Below are positions 47,119 to 56,713 of a stretch of 64,000 nucleotides of DNA, piece by piece. The notes below the pieces were generated by a model that did no database searches, had not been told where the DNA came from, and worked only from the letters and a program-made list of their open reading frames with translations. A program made the position numbers and the translations under genes. This stretch comes from Variovorax boronicumulans (lineage in GTDB: Bacteria; Pseudomonadota; Gammaproteobacteria; Burkholderiales; Burkholderiaceae_C), in NCBI RefSeq assembly GCF_019352895.1, contig NZ_JAAAFX010000004.1:248001-312000 (forward strand), in the 5' to 3' direction. Position 1 is the stretch's first letter, and each line of letters starts with the position of its first letter.

Positions 47119-50100
47119 GACAGGTCTCCTTCCGACCCGCCGGCCGCATGCAATTCCACCGTGACCTGCGTCTCGGCCCAGCTTCGCAGCGGCGCGAATA
47201 GCGCCTCGGCCAGGTCTTCGAATTCACCCCCTGCGCGCAAGGCCTCGTGGTCGGGGTAGACCCGCGCCAGGCAGGGCTCCTGCACTTCGCCGCCGACGAA
47301 CATGCCGCCTTCGTAGGCCTGCTCGGGCTTGCCGCCGGCCAGCCATTCGAGGGCGGTGAGCGGCGCCAGCGGCAGCGGCCGGCCCATGCCTTCGCGCCAG
47401 ATATCGAGCAGGGTGCGCAGCGTGGCCATCGCGAAGTCGGCCTGCAGCGGCTGGGCCGTGACCGTCGCGTCGCGCCCCACCAGCACGCCCTGCACCGGCG
47501 CACCGCAGGCGCTGCTGACGAGGGTGTTGACCCACAGGGCGATGAGCTTGTCGGGCCGCACCACGCCTTTTTCCGAGGCGAGCCGCGTGGGCAGCATGCC
47601 CATCCACACCGGCTCGCCCGATTCGAGCGAGGACAGGCGCAGGCCGTCGAGCCAGTCGTCGAGCAGCAGCCCTTCGTGCGCGAAGCGCAGCGGCTCCTTC
47701 ACGCCCGCGACCGGGTACAGCGCATGCAGCGCACGCCAGCGCGCGAGCATCGGCTGCAGCGTCTCGGCCAGCGCGCGCCCGGCGCGCCGGCCCAGTTCGG
47801 CCATCGGCAGGCGGCCGCTGCGGCGGATGCGCTGCAGCTGCGCATCGACGCGCCGCGACAGCGCGGCCGCGTCGTCGACATCGCGCAGCACCGTCAGCGC
47901 CTCGTCGAGCAGGCCGTACTGTTCGAGGCCGTCGAGCGCGAAGGCCTCGTGGTCCTCCATCGCGGCCTCGTCTTCCTGGAACACCACGTCGAGCTGGCGA
48001 CGGAAGAAGTCCTTGACCGGGTTCTTGAGGAAGCTGGTCAGCGCCGCGAGCGTGAGCGGCACGGCGCGCTCGCCATTGGCCGCGGCGCCTTCGGGACGCA
48101 GCACCGGTGCGCCCGGTTCCGCCGCGGCCTCGTGCGCGGTGCGCCATTCGCGCGCATGGGTGAACAGCGCATCGCCTTCGCGGCCTTCGAAGTAGCGCCG
48201 GCTGAAGGGCTGCAGCGGATGCTCGGTGGTGCGGGCTTCGACCACGCGCTTGTCCCAGCCCGCGACCAGGTAGTCGCGCAGCTGCGAGACCAGCACCGAG
48301 GGCGGCTGCTCGCTGTTGTCGCGCACGCTGCGGCCGGTCCAGCTGAGGTAGAGCACGCGGCGCGCCGACAGCAGCGCTTCCAGCATGAGCTGTCGGTCGT
48401 CGTCGCGGCGCGAGCGGTCGCCGGGGCGCCGCTGGCCGGGCAGGCCCATCAGGTCGAAGTCGCTGCGCGGGCTGCTGCGCGGGTAGTCGCCGTCGTTCAT
48501 GCCCAGCAGGCACACGACCTCGAAGGGCACGGCGCGCATCGGCAGCAAGGTACAGAAGGTGACGCCGCCGGCGCGGAAGCGGCGGCTCAGGCCGGGCTCG
48601 TCGATGCCTTCGAGCCAGGCCTCGCGCGCCACGGCCAGCGACACCGGCGCATCGAAGCCGGCCAGGTCGCAGGCCTCGAGCCACTGGCCCAGCGCCTCCT
48701 GCGCGGCGGCCAGGGCCAGCCGCTCGCGCTCGTCGGTGGGCGCCATCAGCGCCTCGAGCAAGGCGCGCGAACGTTCGGCCCAGCCGGCGGGCGTGGCATC
48801 GGTCGAGGCCTGCACCCACCAGTCGCCCAGCACCTCGACCAGGTCGGCCAGCGCGCCCGCGATGGTGGCCTCGAGGCCGCCGACTTCGGCATAGGGCTCG
48901 ATGTCCTGGAAGCTGCCGTCCACACCCTCGGCCGCCTCGCCGCTGGCATAGCCCAGCAGCATGCGGCGCAGGCCGAACAGCCAGGTGTTCTGCTCGCCGC
49001 ACTCGGCCAGGCCGAGGTCGCGGCGGTGCGCGAGGTCCAGGCCCCAGCGGATGCCCGCACCTTCCATCCAGCGCGCCAGGCGCGGCAGCGCGTCGGCATC
49101 GAGGCCGAAGCGCGCGGCCACGGCCGGCACGTCCAGCAGGTCACGGATCTCGGTCAGGCCGCAGCGCTGCTGCGGCAGGCGCAGCAGCCATTCGAGCGCG
49201 ACCAGCAGCGGGTTGTGGCCGCGCTCGCTCAGGTCGGCGATGTCGAAGGCAATGAAGCGCGCATCGCCGCGCGTGTGCTGGCCGAACACCGAGCGGATGG
49301 CCGGCGCGAAGGCCGCCACGTCGGGCACCATGACCACGATGTCGCGCGGGTTCAGCGGCGTGCCGCCCGGGGGGTTCGCGAGCAGCGCCAGCAGCTGGTC
49401 GTGCAGGATCTCGACCTCGCGCTGCGCGCCGTGCGCGATGTGGAAGACGATCGAGCGGTCGTGCGCCTCGACCGCCGGATGGGGGTGCTCGCCCAGCGGC
49501 AGCAGGTCGCGGATGTGGGCCTGCACCTGCTGCAGCAGCGTCCCGGGTTCGTCCTCGTCGAACAGGTCGATCTTGCTGTCGCCGAAGCGCTGGCGCGTGG
49601 CATCGGTGTCGTCGAAGGCATCGAGCTGGCGCACGAAGTCGCGGCCCTGGCGGCCCCAGGCCGCGAGCAGCGGATGGCCGTGCGCATGCATCTGCTCGAG
49701 CGGCACCAGCGCCAGGTCGCGTTCGCCACGCAGCGGCTGGCGGCGGCGCTCCATGCGCAGCAGTTCGCGGCCTTCGATGATGTCGGCCCAGTGGTAGCGG
49801 CTGGGGTTGGGAATCGCCATCAGCACCTGGCTGTGCGCGGACAGCGCCGCCAACGCCTCCAGCGTCTGCATCGGCACGTGCGTCATGCCGAACAGCATCA
49901 CGCGGCGCGCCACCGGCGTGGCCGGCATGTCGCCCGCATCCAGCGCGGCGATGAAGCGGCGGTGCAGGTTCGAGCGTGCCGCGAAGCGCTCTTCCTCGCT
50001 CAGGCCTTCGAGCAGCTCGCGCCACAGCGCGGCCTGCCAGCGCTGGTCGGGCGGCAATGCGGTTTCGCCGCGGGGGCCGGGCAGCGCGTCGCGGCCGGCC

Positions 50101-50573
50101 TCCCAGGCCGCGAGCCAGTCGCCGCGGTAGACCTGGTACTGGTCGTAGAGATCGGCCAGCCGTCCCGCGAGCTGCAGCCGGCGGCCCATGTCGCCGTCGC
50201 GCAGGAAGCCCGCCAGCGGCTCGTAGCCCGGCTGCGGCGCGAGCGCGGGCAGCAGGTGCATCAGGCGCCAGGTCAGCGCCTGCTTGTCGAGCGCCGAACG
50301 CGGCGGCACGGCGTCGCGGCCCAGCACCTGGCGGTAGCTGCGCCAGAGAAAACGCGCAGGCAGCTCGACCCTCGCGGCCGCGCAGACGCCGCTGCGCGCG
50401 GCCAGCGTCATCTTGAGCCATTCGGCCACGCCATTGCTCTGCACCAGGAAGATCTCTTCCTCCAGCGGCTGCAGCGGATGGCGCCGGGTCCACTCGAACA
50501 ACGCATCGCCCAGCAACTCGGCGCGGTTGCCGTGGAGGACCAGGAGGCCGGGCTGGAGGTCGGAGGGTGTCAT
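47115..50573 (-). CDS. recC: Exodeoxyribonuclease V gamma subunit RecC
   Basis: 1152-residue inactive helicase-like subunit that reads Chi and splits the DNA strands in RecBCD. The N-terminal region LLVLHGNRAELLGDALFEWT and FLVQSNGVAEWLKM match the family, as do the internal GMTHVPMQTLEAL and the RVLYLSWTGRS segments. ATG at 50573 begins the conserved part, although no good ribosome site precedes it. First gene of the recCBD operon; the divergent region to 50791 carries its promoter. Confidence 0.96.
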   Translation of the reverse strand: MTPSDLQPGLLVLHGNRAELLGDALFEWTRRHPLQPLEEEIFLVQSNGVAEWLKMTLAARSGVCAAARVELPARFLWRSYRQVLGRDAVPPRSALDKQALTWRLMHLLPALAPQPGYEPLAGFLRDGDMGRRLQLAGRLADLYDQYQVYRGDWLAAWEAGRDALPGPRGETALPPDQRWQAALWRELLEGLSEEERFAARSNLHRRFIAALDAGDMPATPVARRVMLFGMTHVPMQTLEALAALSAHSQVLMAIPNPSRYHWADIIEGRELLRMERRRQPLRGERDLALVPLEQMHAHGHPLLAAWGRQGRDFVRQLDAFDDTDATRQRFGDSKIDLFDEDEPGTLLQQVQAHIRDLLPLGEHPHPAVEAHDRSIVFHIAHGAQREVEILHDQLLALLANPPGGTPLNPRDIVVMVPDVAAFAPAIRSVFGQHTRGDARFIAFDIADLSERGHNPLLVALEWLLRLPQQRCGLTEIRDLLDVPAVAARFGLDADALPRLARWMEGAGIRWGLDLAHRRDLGLAECGEQNTWLFGLRRMLLGYASGEAAEGVDGSFQDIEPYAEVGGLEATIAGALADLVEVLGDWWVQASTDATPAGWAERSRALLEALMAPTDERERLALAAAQEALGQWLEACDLAGFDAPVSLAVAREAWLEGIDEPGLSRRFRAGGVTFCTLLPMRAVPFEVVCLLGMNDGDYPRSSPRSDFDLMGLPGQRRPGDRSRRDDDRQLMLEALLSARRVLYLSWTGRSVRDNSEQPPSVLVSQLRDYLVAGWDKRVVEARTTEHPLQPFSRRYFEGREGDALFTHAREWRTAHEAAAEPGAPVLRPEGAAANGERAVPLTLAALTSFLKNPVKDFFRRQLDVVFQEDEAAMEDHEAFALDGLEQYGLLDEALTVLRDVDDAAALSRRVDAQLQRIRRSGRLPMAELGRRAGRALAETLQPMLARWRALHALYPVAGVKEPLRFAHEGLLLDDWLDGLRLSSLESGEPVWMGMLPTRLASEKGVVRPDKLIALWVNTLVSSACGAPVQGVLVGRDATVTAQPLQADFAMATLRTLLDIWREGMGRPLPLAPLTALEWLAGGKPEQAYEGGMFVGGEVQEPCLARVYPDHEALRAGGEFEDLAEALFAPLRSWAETQVTVELHAAGGSEGDLS

Positions 50574-50791
50574 GCGGAGAAGGAGCGTCGGAAGAAAAGG
50601 AGCGTAGCCGAGTGCGCATGATTCTCGCCGCATGCCATTTCGAGGGCACGTGATTGTTCGTGCGATGGAAACACGGCGTGCACGAAGTCGCCCTGTCTAG
50701 GACACAAAAAATCAACACACTTGCCAGCACGGCATCGCGATGCGATGGCCACGGATCAGACAACCGGACCACTCACTTCGAAGGACCTCTC

Positions 50792-51154
50792 ATGAAAACG
50801 CTTTCGCTCATCGCCGCCACCCTGTCGCTGTCGATCTTCTCGCTGGCCCACGCTGAGACCTATGACGGCGTGCACGCCGCCAACTCGGTCAAGAGCCGCG
50901 CCGAAGTCGCCGCCGAGGCCGAGCGCACCGCAGCGTCGCCGAACCAGAACGTCGCCCGCGGTTCGCGCGGTGCCGAGCCCTTCACCTCGACGGCCAGCCG
51001 CGATGCGGTCTATGCCGATGCCGTCAAGCAAGCCGGCGCACCCGACCAGAACGTCTCGAGCGGCTCCAAGGTCAACAGCCGCGTGATCTCGACGATGACG
51101 CGCACCTCGGCACCGGTGCAGGCGCAGCAGCAGCGCCCTGCCGTCGCCAACTGA
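50792..51154 (+). CDS. Small secreted protein of unknown function
   Basis: 120 residues with a clear signal peptide (MKTLSLIAATLSLSIFSLAHA, cleaved before ETYDG). The mature part is polar and probably disordered, with SRAEVAAEAERTAASPNQNV recalling DUF4148-like proteins of Burkholderiales, and two Asn-Val motifs (NQNVARGS, DQNVSSGS). AAGGACC lies eight bases before the ATG. It is a single-gene transcript ended by a strong terminator. Palindromes TGTC-TAG-GACA (50694-50704) and GCATCGCGATGC (50732-50743) in the upstream region are possible operators. Confidence 0.8.
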   Translation: MKTLSLIAATLSLSIFSLAHAETYDGVHAANSVKSRAEVAAEAERTAASPNQNVARGSRGAEPFTSTASRDAVYADAVKQAGAPDQNVSSGSKVNSRVISTMTRTSAPVQAQQQRPAVAN

Positions 51155-51177
51155 TCTTCACCTGATCTGAAGACCGA

Positions 51178-51210
51178 GCCGGCCCGCGTGCAAGCGAGGG
51201 CCGGCTTTTT
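51178..51210 (+). terminator. Rho-independent terminator
   Basis: Stem GCCGGCCC (51178-51185) with GGGCCGGC (51198-51205), 12-base loop, then TTTTT. It closes the transcript of the small secreted protein, nine bases before the end of the convergent LysR gene. Confidence 0.9.
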
Positions 51211-51218
51211 CGCGCGCC

Positions 51219-52166
51219 TCAGACGTCCGTGACGAGGCGCGCGCCGGCCCATTTCTGCTGTTCGCAGAGTTCGCGCACCACGTCGCGGATCAGCTGGCAG
51301 ATCGCGCGCTTGGCGTTGGTCATCGGCAGGTGCCGCGAGACGCACAGGCCGAGCCGCCGCACCATCGCGTCGGAGGCGATCGCATGCGCGACCAGCCGGC
51401 CGTCCTCGACCTCGCGCTGCGCCAGGCCCAGCGGCATGATGGTCGGCCCGATGCCCGCCTCGACCGCGCTCTTGAGCACGTAGACCGAATTGATCTCGGC
51501 GGCGATGCGCTGGGCGCGGTATGCGCCGGCCTCGAGCGCGGCATCGACGATCCAGCGCGTGCAGTGGCCGTGGTGGTTGCTGGGCAGCACCAGCGGCCGC
51601 GCGATGGCTTGCGCCACCGTCACGTCGCCGGGCGGCGGCGCGCCCTCGTCCTGCGCCGAATGGATCAGCACGAAGGCCTCGTCCACCAGCGGCGTGAAAG
51701 CGATGTCCTGCGGCAGCATGCCGGGCGTGAAGACCGCCACGTCGACCCGGCCGCGCAGCATCTGGTCGGCCATGTTGCCGGTCAGCTCTTCATTGAGGTG
51801 GAACACGATGTTGGGATAGCGCTTCGCCGCGGCCCGCAGCAGCGGCAGCGCGAGCGTGGCGGCCACGCTCTGCGGCAAGGCGGCCACCACCGAGCCCACC
51901 ACCGCATCGGCCGCGCAATGCACGGCGGCCCGCGCGTCCTCGATCTGCTTGGTGATGCCCTGGGCGTACTCGTAGAACACCTTGCCGCTGTCGGTGAGCA
52001 CCACGCCGTTGCGGCTGCGCAGCAGCAGCTGGGTGCCGAGCTCGGCTTCGAGCTCCGACAGCTGCCGGCTCAGCGCCGACTGCGCCACATGCAGCTGCAG
52101 CGCCGCGCGCGACAGGCTGCCGCTGTCGGCGATCGACAGGAAATACTTGAATTGACGCAGTTCCAA
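51219..52166 (-). CDS. LysR-type transcriptional regulator
   Basis: 315 residues: LELRQFKYFLSIADSGSLSRAA begins the winged helix and QSALSRQLSELEAELG is the recognition helix. The C-terminal effector domain follows (PLLRAAAKRYPNIVFHLNEE). The start is TTG at 52166, supported by GGAGG eight bases upstream; longer upstream frames have no homology and overlap the dehydrogenase gene. It lies 50 bases downstream of an FAD-linked dehydrogenase gene on the same strand, so regulator and enzyme are probably cotranscribed. Confidence 0.93.
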   Translation of the reverse strand: MELRQFKYFLSIADSGSLSRAALQLHVAQSALSRQLSELEAELGTQLLLRSRNGVVLTDSGKVFYEYAQGITKQIEDARAAVHCAADAVVGSVVAALPQSVAATLALPLLRAAAKRYPNIVFHLNEELTGNMADQMLRGRVDVAVFTPGMLPQDIAFTPLVDEAFVLIHSAQDEGAPPPGDVTVAQAIARPLVLPSNHHGHCTRWIVDAALEAGAYRAQRIAAEINSVYVLKSAVEAGIGPTIMPLGLAQREVEDGRLVAHAIASDAMVRRLGLCVSRHLPMTNAKRAICQLIRDVVRELCEQQKWAGARLVTDV

Positions 52167-52216
52167 CGCGGGGGCCTCCGGCGGCCATTGTCGTCGGGCC
52201 TGCGCGGCACGCGGTG

Positions 52217-53653
52217 TCAGTCGGTGTCGAAAGACACCACCTTGCCCGGATTGAAGATGTTGTGCGGATCGAAGGCCCGCTTGACCGCGCGCATCAGCGC
52301 CACGGTGTGCACCCCATGCTCCTCGACCAGGTAGGGCATCTTGTGCAGGCCCACGCCGTGCTCGCCGGTCGAGGTGCCGCCGTGGCGCAGCGCGCGCTGC
52401 ACCAGCCGGTGGCTGAAGGCCTCGGCGGCCGCGACCTCGTCGGGCTTCTGCGGATCGAAGAGCACCAGGCAATGGAAGTTGCCGTCACCCACATGGCCGA
52501 ACACCGGCGCCAGCAGGCCGTGCGCGCCAATGTCTTCCTGTGTCTCGCCGATGCAGGCGGCCAGCGCCGACAGCGGCACGCAGGCGTCGGTGGTCATGCT
52601 GCGGCAGCCCGGGCGCAGTTGCAGCGAGGCGAAATAGGCGTGGTGGCGCGGCGTCCAGAGCCGCGAGCGCTCTTCCTGCAGCGTGGCCCACTGGAATTCA
52701 CCGCCGCCATGGCCGGCCGCGAGCTCGCGCACGATGGCCGCCTGCTCGTCGATCTGCGCCTGGCTGCCGCCGAACTCGAGGAACAAGGTGGGGTGCTCGC
52801 CCAGCGCGGTGCGGCTGTGCGCGTTCACCGCGCGAATCGTCAGCGCGTCCAGCATCTCGGCGCGCGCCAGCGGCACGCCCAGCTGGATCGCTTCGATCAC
52901 GCAATCGACCGCATCGCGCACCGTGGGGAAATGCACCACCGCCGCGGCCACCACCTCGGGGTGCGGATGCACGCGCACCGTCGCCTCGGTGATCAGGCCC
53001 AGCGTGCCCTCGGAGCCGCAGAAGAGCTGGGTCAGGTTGTAGCCGGCCGAGCTCTTGCGCGCCTGGGTGGCGGTGCGCACGATCTCGCCCTCGGCCGTGA
53101 CCACGGTGAGGTTGACGAGGTTGTCGCGCATGGTGCCGTAGCGGACGGTGTTGGTGCCCGAGGCCGCGGTCGCGACCATGCCGCCCACCGTGGCGTCGGC
53201 ACCAGGGTCGACCGAGAAGAAGAAGCCGGTGCCGGCCAGTGCCGCATTGAGCTGGTTGCGCGTGACGCCGGCCTGCACCGTGACGTTGAGGTCCTCGGTG
53301 CGGATCGCGAGCACCTGGTTCATCTGCGAGAAGTCGATGCAGACGCCGCCCTCGACCGCCAGCAGGTGGCCCTCGATCGAGGAGCCGACGCCGAAGGCGA
53401 TCAGCGGCACGCGTTCGGCCGCGCAGGCGCGCACCACGAAGGCGGCCTCCTCGGTGTTCTGCACATAGACCACCGCGTCGGGCGGCACCGGCAGGTAGGC
53501 CGACTCGTCGCTGCCGTGCTGCAGCAGCACCGAAGCGCCGGTGGAGCAGCGCGCGCCGAAATGCGCCTGCAGTTGCGCCATCAGCGCGGGAGAAGGCGAG
53601 CGGCGCGGTGCATGCAGCGGCGCGCCCGCCGGGGTGTTCACATCGGTGGACAT
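52217..53653 (-). CDS. FAD-binding oxidoreductase, D-lactate dehydrogenase / glycolate oxidase type
   Basis: 478 residues of the VAO/GlcD family. FAD-binding PCMH domain: FGVGSSIEGH, DPGADATVGGMVATAASG, YNLTQLFCGSEGTLGLIT. The C-terminal cap has FGHVGDGNFH (metal/substrate His) and GGTSTGEHGVG, ending FDPHNIFNPGKV. It oxidises a 2-hydroxy acid, most likely D-lactate, with electrons passed to a cytochrome or quinone. It follows an ACS-type MFS transporter gene by 10 bases, which probably imports the acid substrate. Confidence 0.93.
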   Translation of the reverse strand: MSTDVNTPAGAPLHAPRRSPSPALMAQLQAHFGARCSTGASVLLQHGSDESAYLPVPPDAVVYVQNTEEAAFVVRACAAERVPLIAFGVGSSIEGHLLAVEGGVCIDFSQMNQVLAIRTEDLNVTVQAGVTRNQLNAALAGTGFFFSVDPGADATVGGMVATAASGTNTVRYGTMRDNLVNLTVVTAEGEIVRTATQARKSSAGYNLTQLFCGSEGTLGLITEATVRVHPHPEVVAAAVVHFPTVRDAVDCVIEAIQLGVPLARAEMLDALTIRAVNAHSRTALGEHPTLFLEFGGSQAQIDEQAAIVRELAAGHGGGEFQWATLQEERSRLWTPRHHAYFASLQLRPGCRSMTTDACVPLSALAACIGETQEDIGAHGLLAPVFGHVGDGNFHCLVLFDPQKPDEVAAAEAFSHRLVQRALRHGGTSTGEHGVGLHKMPYLVEEHGVHTVALMRAVKRAFDPHNIFNPGKVVSFDTD

Positions 53654-53663
53654 GGGGTTCCTG

Positions 53664-55001
53664 TCAAGAAGTGGAGGCGGACCGTCGCTCAGCGGCCGCC
53701 GCGGGCTTGGCCAGCACCAGCACCAGCACGGCCCCGAGCACCAGCAGGCCGGCCAGCATGTGCAGGCCCGAATCGGTGCTCTTCGTGATGTCCTTGATCA
53801 CGCCGATCATGAAGGGCGCGGCAAAGCCCGAGAGGTTGCCGAAGGAATTGATGAAGGCGATGCCGGCCGCCGCGGCCGCGCCACCCAGGAAGCTGGTCGG
53901 CAGGCCCCAGAACACCGGCAGCGTGGCCATGATGCCCATGGTCGCGATGGTCAGGCCGACCATGGCCCAGACCGCGTTGCCGTGCATGGCCACGCTCAGC
54001 ACCAGGCCCAGCGCACCGACCACCGCGGCCACGGCCGAGTGCCAGCGGTGCTCGAGCCGGCCGTCGGCGCTGCGCGCCACCAGGTACATCGCGACCACGC
54101 CGAAGGACCAGGGGATCGCGCTCAAGAGGCCGATGTCGAGCGCGCTCTTCACGCCGATCGACTTGATGATGCTGGGCAGCCAGAAGGAGATGCCGTAGAG
54201 CCCGGCCGTGAAGGTGAAGTACACCAGCGCCAGCAGCCACACGCGGCCGTTGGTCAGCACGCTGAGCACCTTGGCCTCGGACTTGCCGCTGCCGTCGGCC
54301 GCGATGTCGCGCGCGATCAGTTCGCGCTCGGCCGGTTCGAGCCAGCGTGCGTCCTTCACGCGGTCGTCGAGGTAGCGCCAGACCAGGAAGCCCATCGCCA
54401 CCGTCGGCAGGCCCTGCAGCAGGAACAGCCACTGCCAGCCCTGCCAGCCGTTGACGCCGGCCATGCTCTGCAGGATCCAGCCCGAGAACGGGCCGCCCAG
54501 GATGCCGGCGAAGGGAATGGCGGCGAGGAACAGCGAGGTCGCCTTGCCGCGGCGCGCGGCCGGGAACCAGTAGGTGAGGTACAGGATGATCCCGGGGAAG
54601 AAGCCGGCTTCGGCCGCGCCCAGGAAGAAGCGGACCAGGTAGAAGGACATCGGCGAGTTCACGAACATCGTGCCGGCCGACAGCAGGCCCCAGGTCACCA
54701 TGATCCGCGCGATCCAGCGCTTGGCGCCGACCTTGTGCAGGATCACGTTGCTCGGCACCTCGAACAGGAAGTAGCCGACGAAGAAGATGCCCGCGCCCAG
54801 GCCGTAGACGGCCTCGCTGAACTGCAGCGCGTCCTGCATCTGCAGCTTGGCGAAGCCGACGTTGACGCGGTCCAGGTAGGCGACGATGTAGCAGACAAAG
54901 AGCAGCGGGATCAGCCGCCAGCTGACTTTTCGGTAGACCGCGTCCGCGGCGAGGGAGGCGCCGGCGCCCGAGGCGGGGCGCGGCATGGCAGAGGTGTTCA
55001 T
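53664..55001 (-). CDS. MFS transporter, anion:cation symporter type
   Basis: 445 residues with twelve membrane helices. LIPLLFVCYIVAYLDRVNVGFAKL at the start is the ACS signature (YxDRxNvgfA), shared with importers of tartrate, glucarate and aromatic acids. It probably brings a carboxylate into the cell for the FAD-dependent dehydrogenase encoded 10 bases downstream. A 142-base gap with a GCCGGGC/GCCCGGC hairpin (55022-55045) separates it from dadA, so it probably has its own promoter. Confidence 0.92.
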   Translation of the reverse strand: MNTSAMPRPASGAGASLAADAVYRKVSWRLIPLLFVCYIVAYLDRVNVGFAKLQMQDALQFSEAVYGLGAGIFFVGYFLFEVPSNVILHKVGAKRWIARIMVTWGLLSAGTMFVNSPMSFYLVRFFLGAAEAGFFPGIILYLTYWFPAARRGKATSLFLAAIPFAGILGGPFSGWILQSMAGVNGWQGWQWLFLLQGLPTVAMGFLVWRYLDDRVKDARWLEPAERELIARDIAADGSGKSEAKVLSVLTNGRVWLLALVYFTFTAGLYGISFWLPSIIKSIGVKSALDIGLLSAIPWSFGVVAMYLVARSADGRLEHRWHSAVAAVVGALGLVLSVAMHGNAVWAMVGLTIATMGIMATLPVFWGLPTSFLGGAAAAAGIAFINSFGNLSGFAAPFMIGVIKDITKSTDSGLHMLAGLLVLGAVLVLVLAKPAAAAERRSASTS

Positions 55002-55143
55002 GGAGAAGGTCCCGGGTGACAGCCGGGCATGTTCTCACGCCCGGCGATGCGCGATGGTCGCGCGCACCGCCCCCGTGGCCGCAGCGGGTTAACGCGGAAA
55101 ATTCATAGCGATTGGCGAAGCGCGCATCTCGCGCCGAGATGGC

Positions 55144-56460
55144 TCAGGCCGCGCGGCCGCGCCGATCCGGCGCCAGCAGGGTCGAGACGGCGGCCCGCGC
55201 GGGGGTCGGCCCGCAGAAGGCGAAGTCGACCTCGGGCCGCCGGCCCGACATCAGCTCGGCCAGCGCGCGGCCCGAGCCACAGCCGTGCGTCCAGCCCAGC
55301 GTGCCGTGGCCGGTGTTGAGGAACAGCCCCTCCACCCGGCTGCGGCCGATGTAGGGCACGTTGCCCGGCGTCGCGGGGCGCAGCCCGGCCCAGTAGCTCG
55401 CGAGCTCGGGCCGGCTCACGCCCGGGAAGATCTCGAGCGTGCGGCGCACGATGGCCTCGCAGCGCACCGGGTTCAGCGACAGGTCGTAGCCGTTGAGCTC
55501 GGCCGTGCCCGCGATGCGCAGCCGGTCGCCGAAGCGCGAGAAGACCAGCTTGTGCTCGTCGTCGGTCAGGCTCACGCTGGGCGCCTTGGCGGCATCGAGG
55601 ATCGGCAGCGTCGCCGAGTAGCCCTTGGCCGGGTAGATGTCGAGCGGCACGCCCGCGCCGCGCGCGAGTTGCGCACTGAAGCTGCCCAGCGCGAGCACAT
55701 AGGCATCGCCCTGCACCACCTCGTACATGCCGCTCTCGCTGGCGATCTCGACGCCGCGCATCGCGCCGCCCTCGGTGCGCAGCCGCTGGATGCGCACGCC
55801 GTAGCGGAACTGCACGCCCTGCTCGGCCGCCTTCTGCGCCAGGCCGGTGGTGAACTTGTGCACGTCGCCCGATTCGTCGGCGCTGGTGTAGGTGGCGCCG
55901 GCCAGCCGCGGGCGGATCGCGGCCATGGCCGGGTCGATGCGCACCACCTCGTCGGCGTCGATCACCTGCCGCTCGCAGCCCAGCTCGCGCATGATGCGCG
56001 CCGGCTCGAGCGCCAGGTCGAACTCCTTCTGGCTGGTATAGAAGTGCAGGATGCCCTTCGTCAGGTGGTCGTATTCGATGCCGGTGTCGCGGCGCAGCTG
56101 CTGCAGGCTGTCGCGGCTGTAGGTGCCCAGGTTGAGCAGCTGCACCATGTTGCGGGTCGAGCGCTTCGCGCCGCATTCGCCCAGGAACTTGAGGCCCCAC
56201 ATCCATTGCGCGGGGTCGGCGCGCAGCCGGAACAGCAGCGGCGCATCTTCCCGGCCCAGCCACTTGAGCAGCTTGAACGGCGCCGAGGGATTGGCCCAGG
56301 GTTCGGCATGGCTCACCGAGATCTGGCCGCCGTTGCCGAAGCTGGTCTCGCGCGCCGCGCCGGCGTTGCGCTCCAGCACGGTCACTTCATGGCCGGCCTG
56401 CCGCAGGTACCAGGCGGTGGCGACGCCGATCACGCCGGCACCCATCACGATCACTTTCAT
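55144..56460 (-). CDS. dadA: D-amino acid dehydrogenase
   Basis: 438-residue FAD enzyme that deaminates D-amino acids (mainly D-alanine) to oxo acids, tied to the respiratory chain. VIVMGAGVIGVATAWYL is the FAD loop, FGNGGQIS follows, and GHGTLGWTHGCGSG is the C-terminal signature. Three ATGs in a row (56466, 56463, 56460) are possible; GGAG is best spaced for the third. The transcript leader carries a tandem glycine riboswitch with a terminator, so glycine or a related signal controls the gene. A glycine oxidase-like activity is therefore also possible. Confidence 0.93.
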   Translation of the reverse strand: MKVIVMGAGVIGVATAWYLRQAGHEVTVLERNAGAARETSFGNGGQISVSHAEPWANPSAPFKLLKWLGREDAPLLFRLRADPAQWMWGLKFLGECGAKRSTRNMVQLLNLGTYSRDSLQQLRRDTGIEYDHLTKGILHFYTSQKEFDLALEPARIMRELGCERQVIDADEVVRIDPAMAAIRPRLAGATYTSADESGDVHKFTTGLAQKAAEQGVQFRYGVRIQRLRTEGGAMRGVEIASESGMYEVVQGDAYVLALGSFSAQLARGAGVPLDIYPAKGYSATLPILDAAKAPSVSLTDDEHKLVFSRFGDRLRIAGTAELNGYDLSLNPVRCEAIVRRTLEIFPGVSRPELASYWAGLRPATPGNVPYIGRSRVEGLFLNTGHGTLGWTHGCGSGRALAELMSGRRPEVDFAFCGPTPARAAVSTLLAPDRRGRAA

Positions 56461-56484
56461 CATCATCTCCAAACTCGAAAACAC

Positions 56485-56524
56485 AAAAGAAAAAGGGCCG
56501 GCGACCATGATTGGTCGTCGGCCC
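56485..56524 (-). terminator. Riboswitch expression-platform terminator before dadA
   Basis: On the minus strand a 13-bp stem with one mismatch (56524-56512 pairing with 56507-56495, GGGCCGACGACCA first arm) is followed by TTTTTCTTTTG. It lies directly after the second glycine aptamer and 35 bases before the dadA start codon. Antitermination in the presence of glycine is the likely mode. Confidence 0.85.
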
Positions 56525-56706
56525 CACTGTCCTTTGTGCCTGAGAGATTCACCGTGCCCTGCGACGCGGTTTGCACCTTCGGCGGCGGCTCGGCATGACG
56601 CCGGCAGCACTCTCCAGTTTGATGATGAATCCAGTACGGGACCTGAGCGTTTCGGGGATGCGCCTTCGGTAGAACGACCCTGTGGGGGCCGTCGCTTCTC
56701 CTGGAT
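56525..56706 (-). ncRNA. Tandem glycine riboswitch (gcvT type)
   Basis: Read on the minus strand, two aptamers of the glycine class follow one another. First: GGAGAAGCGACGG, CTACCGAAGGCGCA, AACGCTCAGG. Second: CTGGAGAGTGCTGCC, CGCCGAAGGTGCAAACC, AATCTCTCAGGCACAAAGG and ACAGTGGGG. These are the core conserved elements (GGAGAG, CCGAAGG-GCAA, CTCTCAGG, AAAGGACAG). The pair is followed at once by a terminator. Tandem aptamers usually turn genes on when glycine is high. The controlled gene here is dadA rather than the glycine cleavage system. Confidence 0.93.
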
Positions 56707-56713
56707 GGCTCGC

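Noticed and set aside
43405..47259. 1284-codon plus-strand frame opposite recB
   Set aside because: No recognisable domain, extremely rich in Arg, Gln, Ala and Val, antisense to an intact recB.
47247..50621. 1124-codon plus-strand frame opposite recC
   Set aside because: Same reasons as for the frame opposite recB.
52167..52472. N-terminal extension of the LysR gene
   Set aside because: The extra residues are an out-of-frame shadow of the dehydrogenase gene; the TTG at 52166 has a GGAGG site and starts the conserved domain.
55022..55045. GCCGGGC/GCCCGGC hairpin between dadA and the MFS gene as terminator
   Set aside because: No T-run follows on either strand; kept only as a note in the MFS entry.
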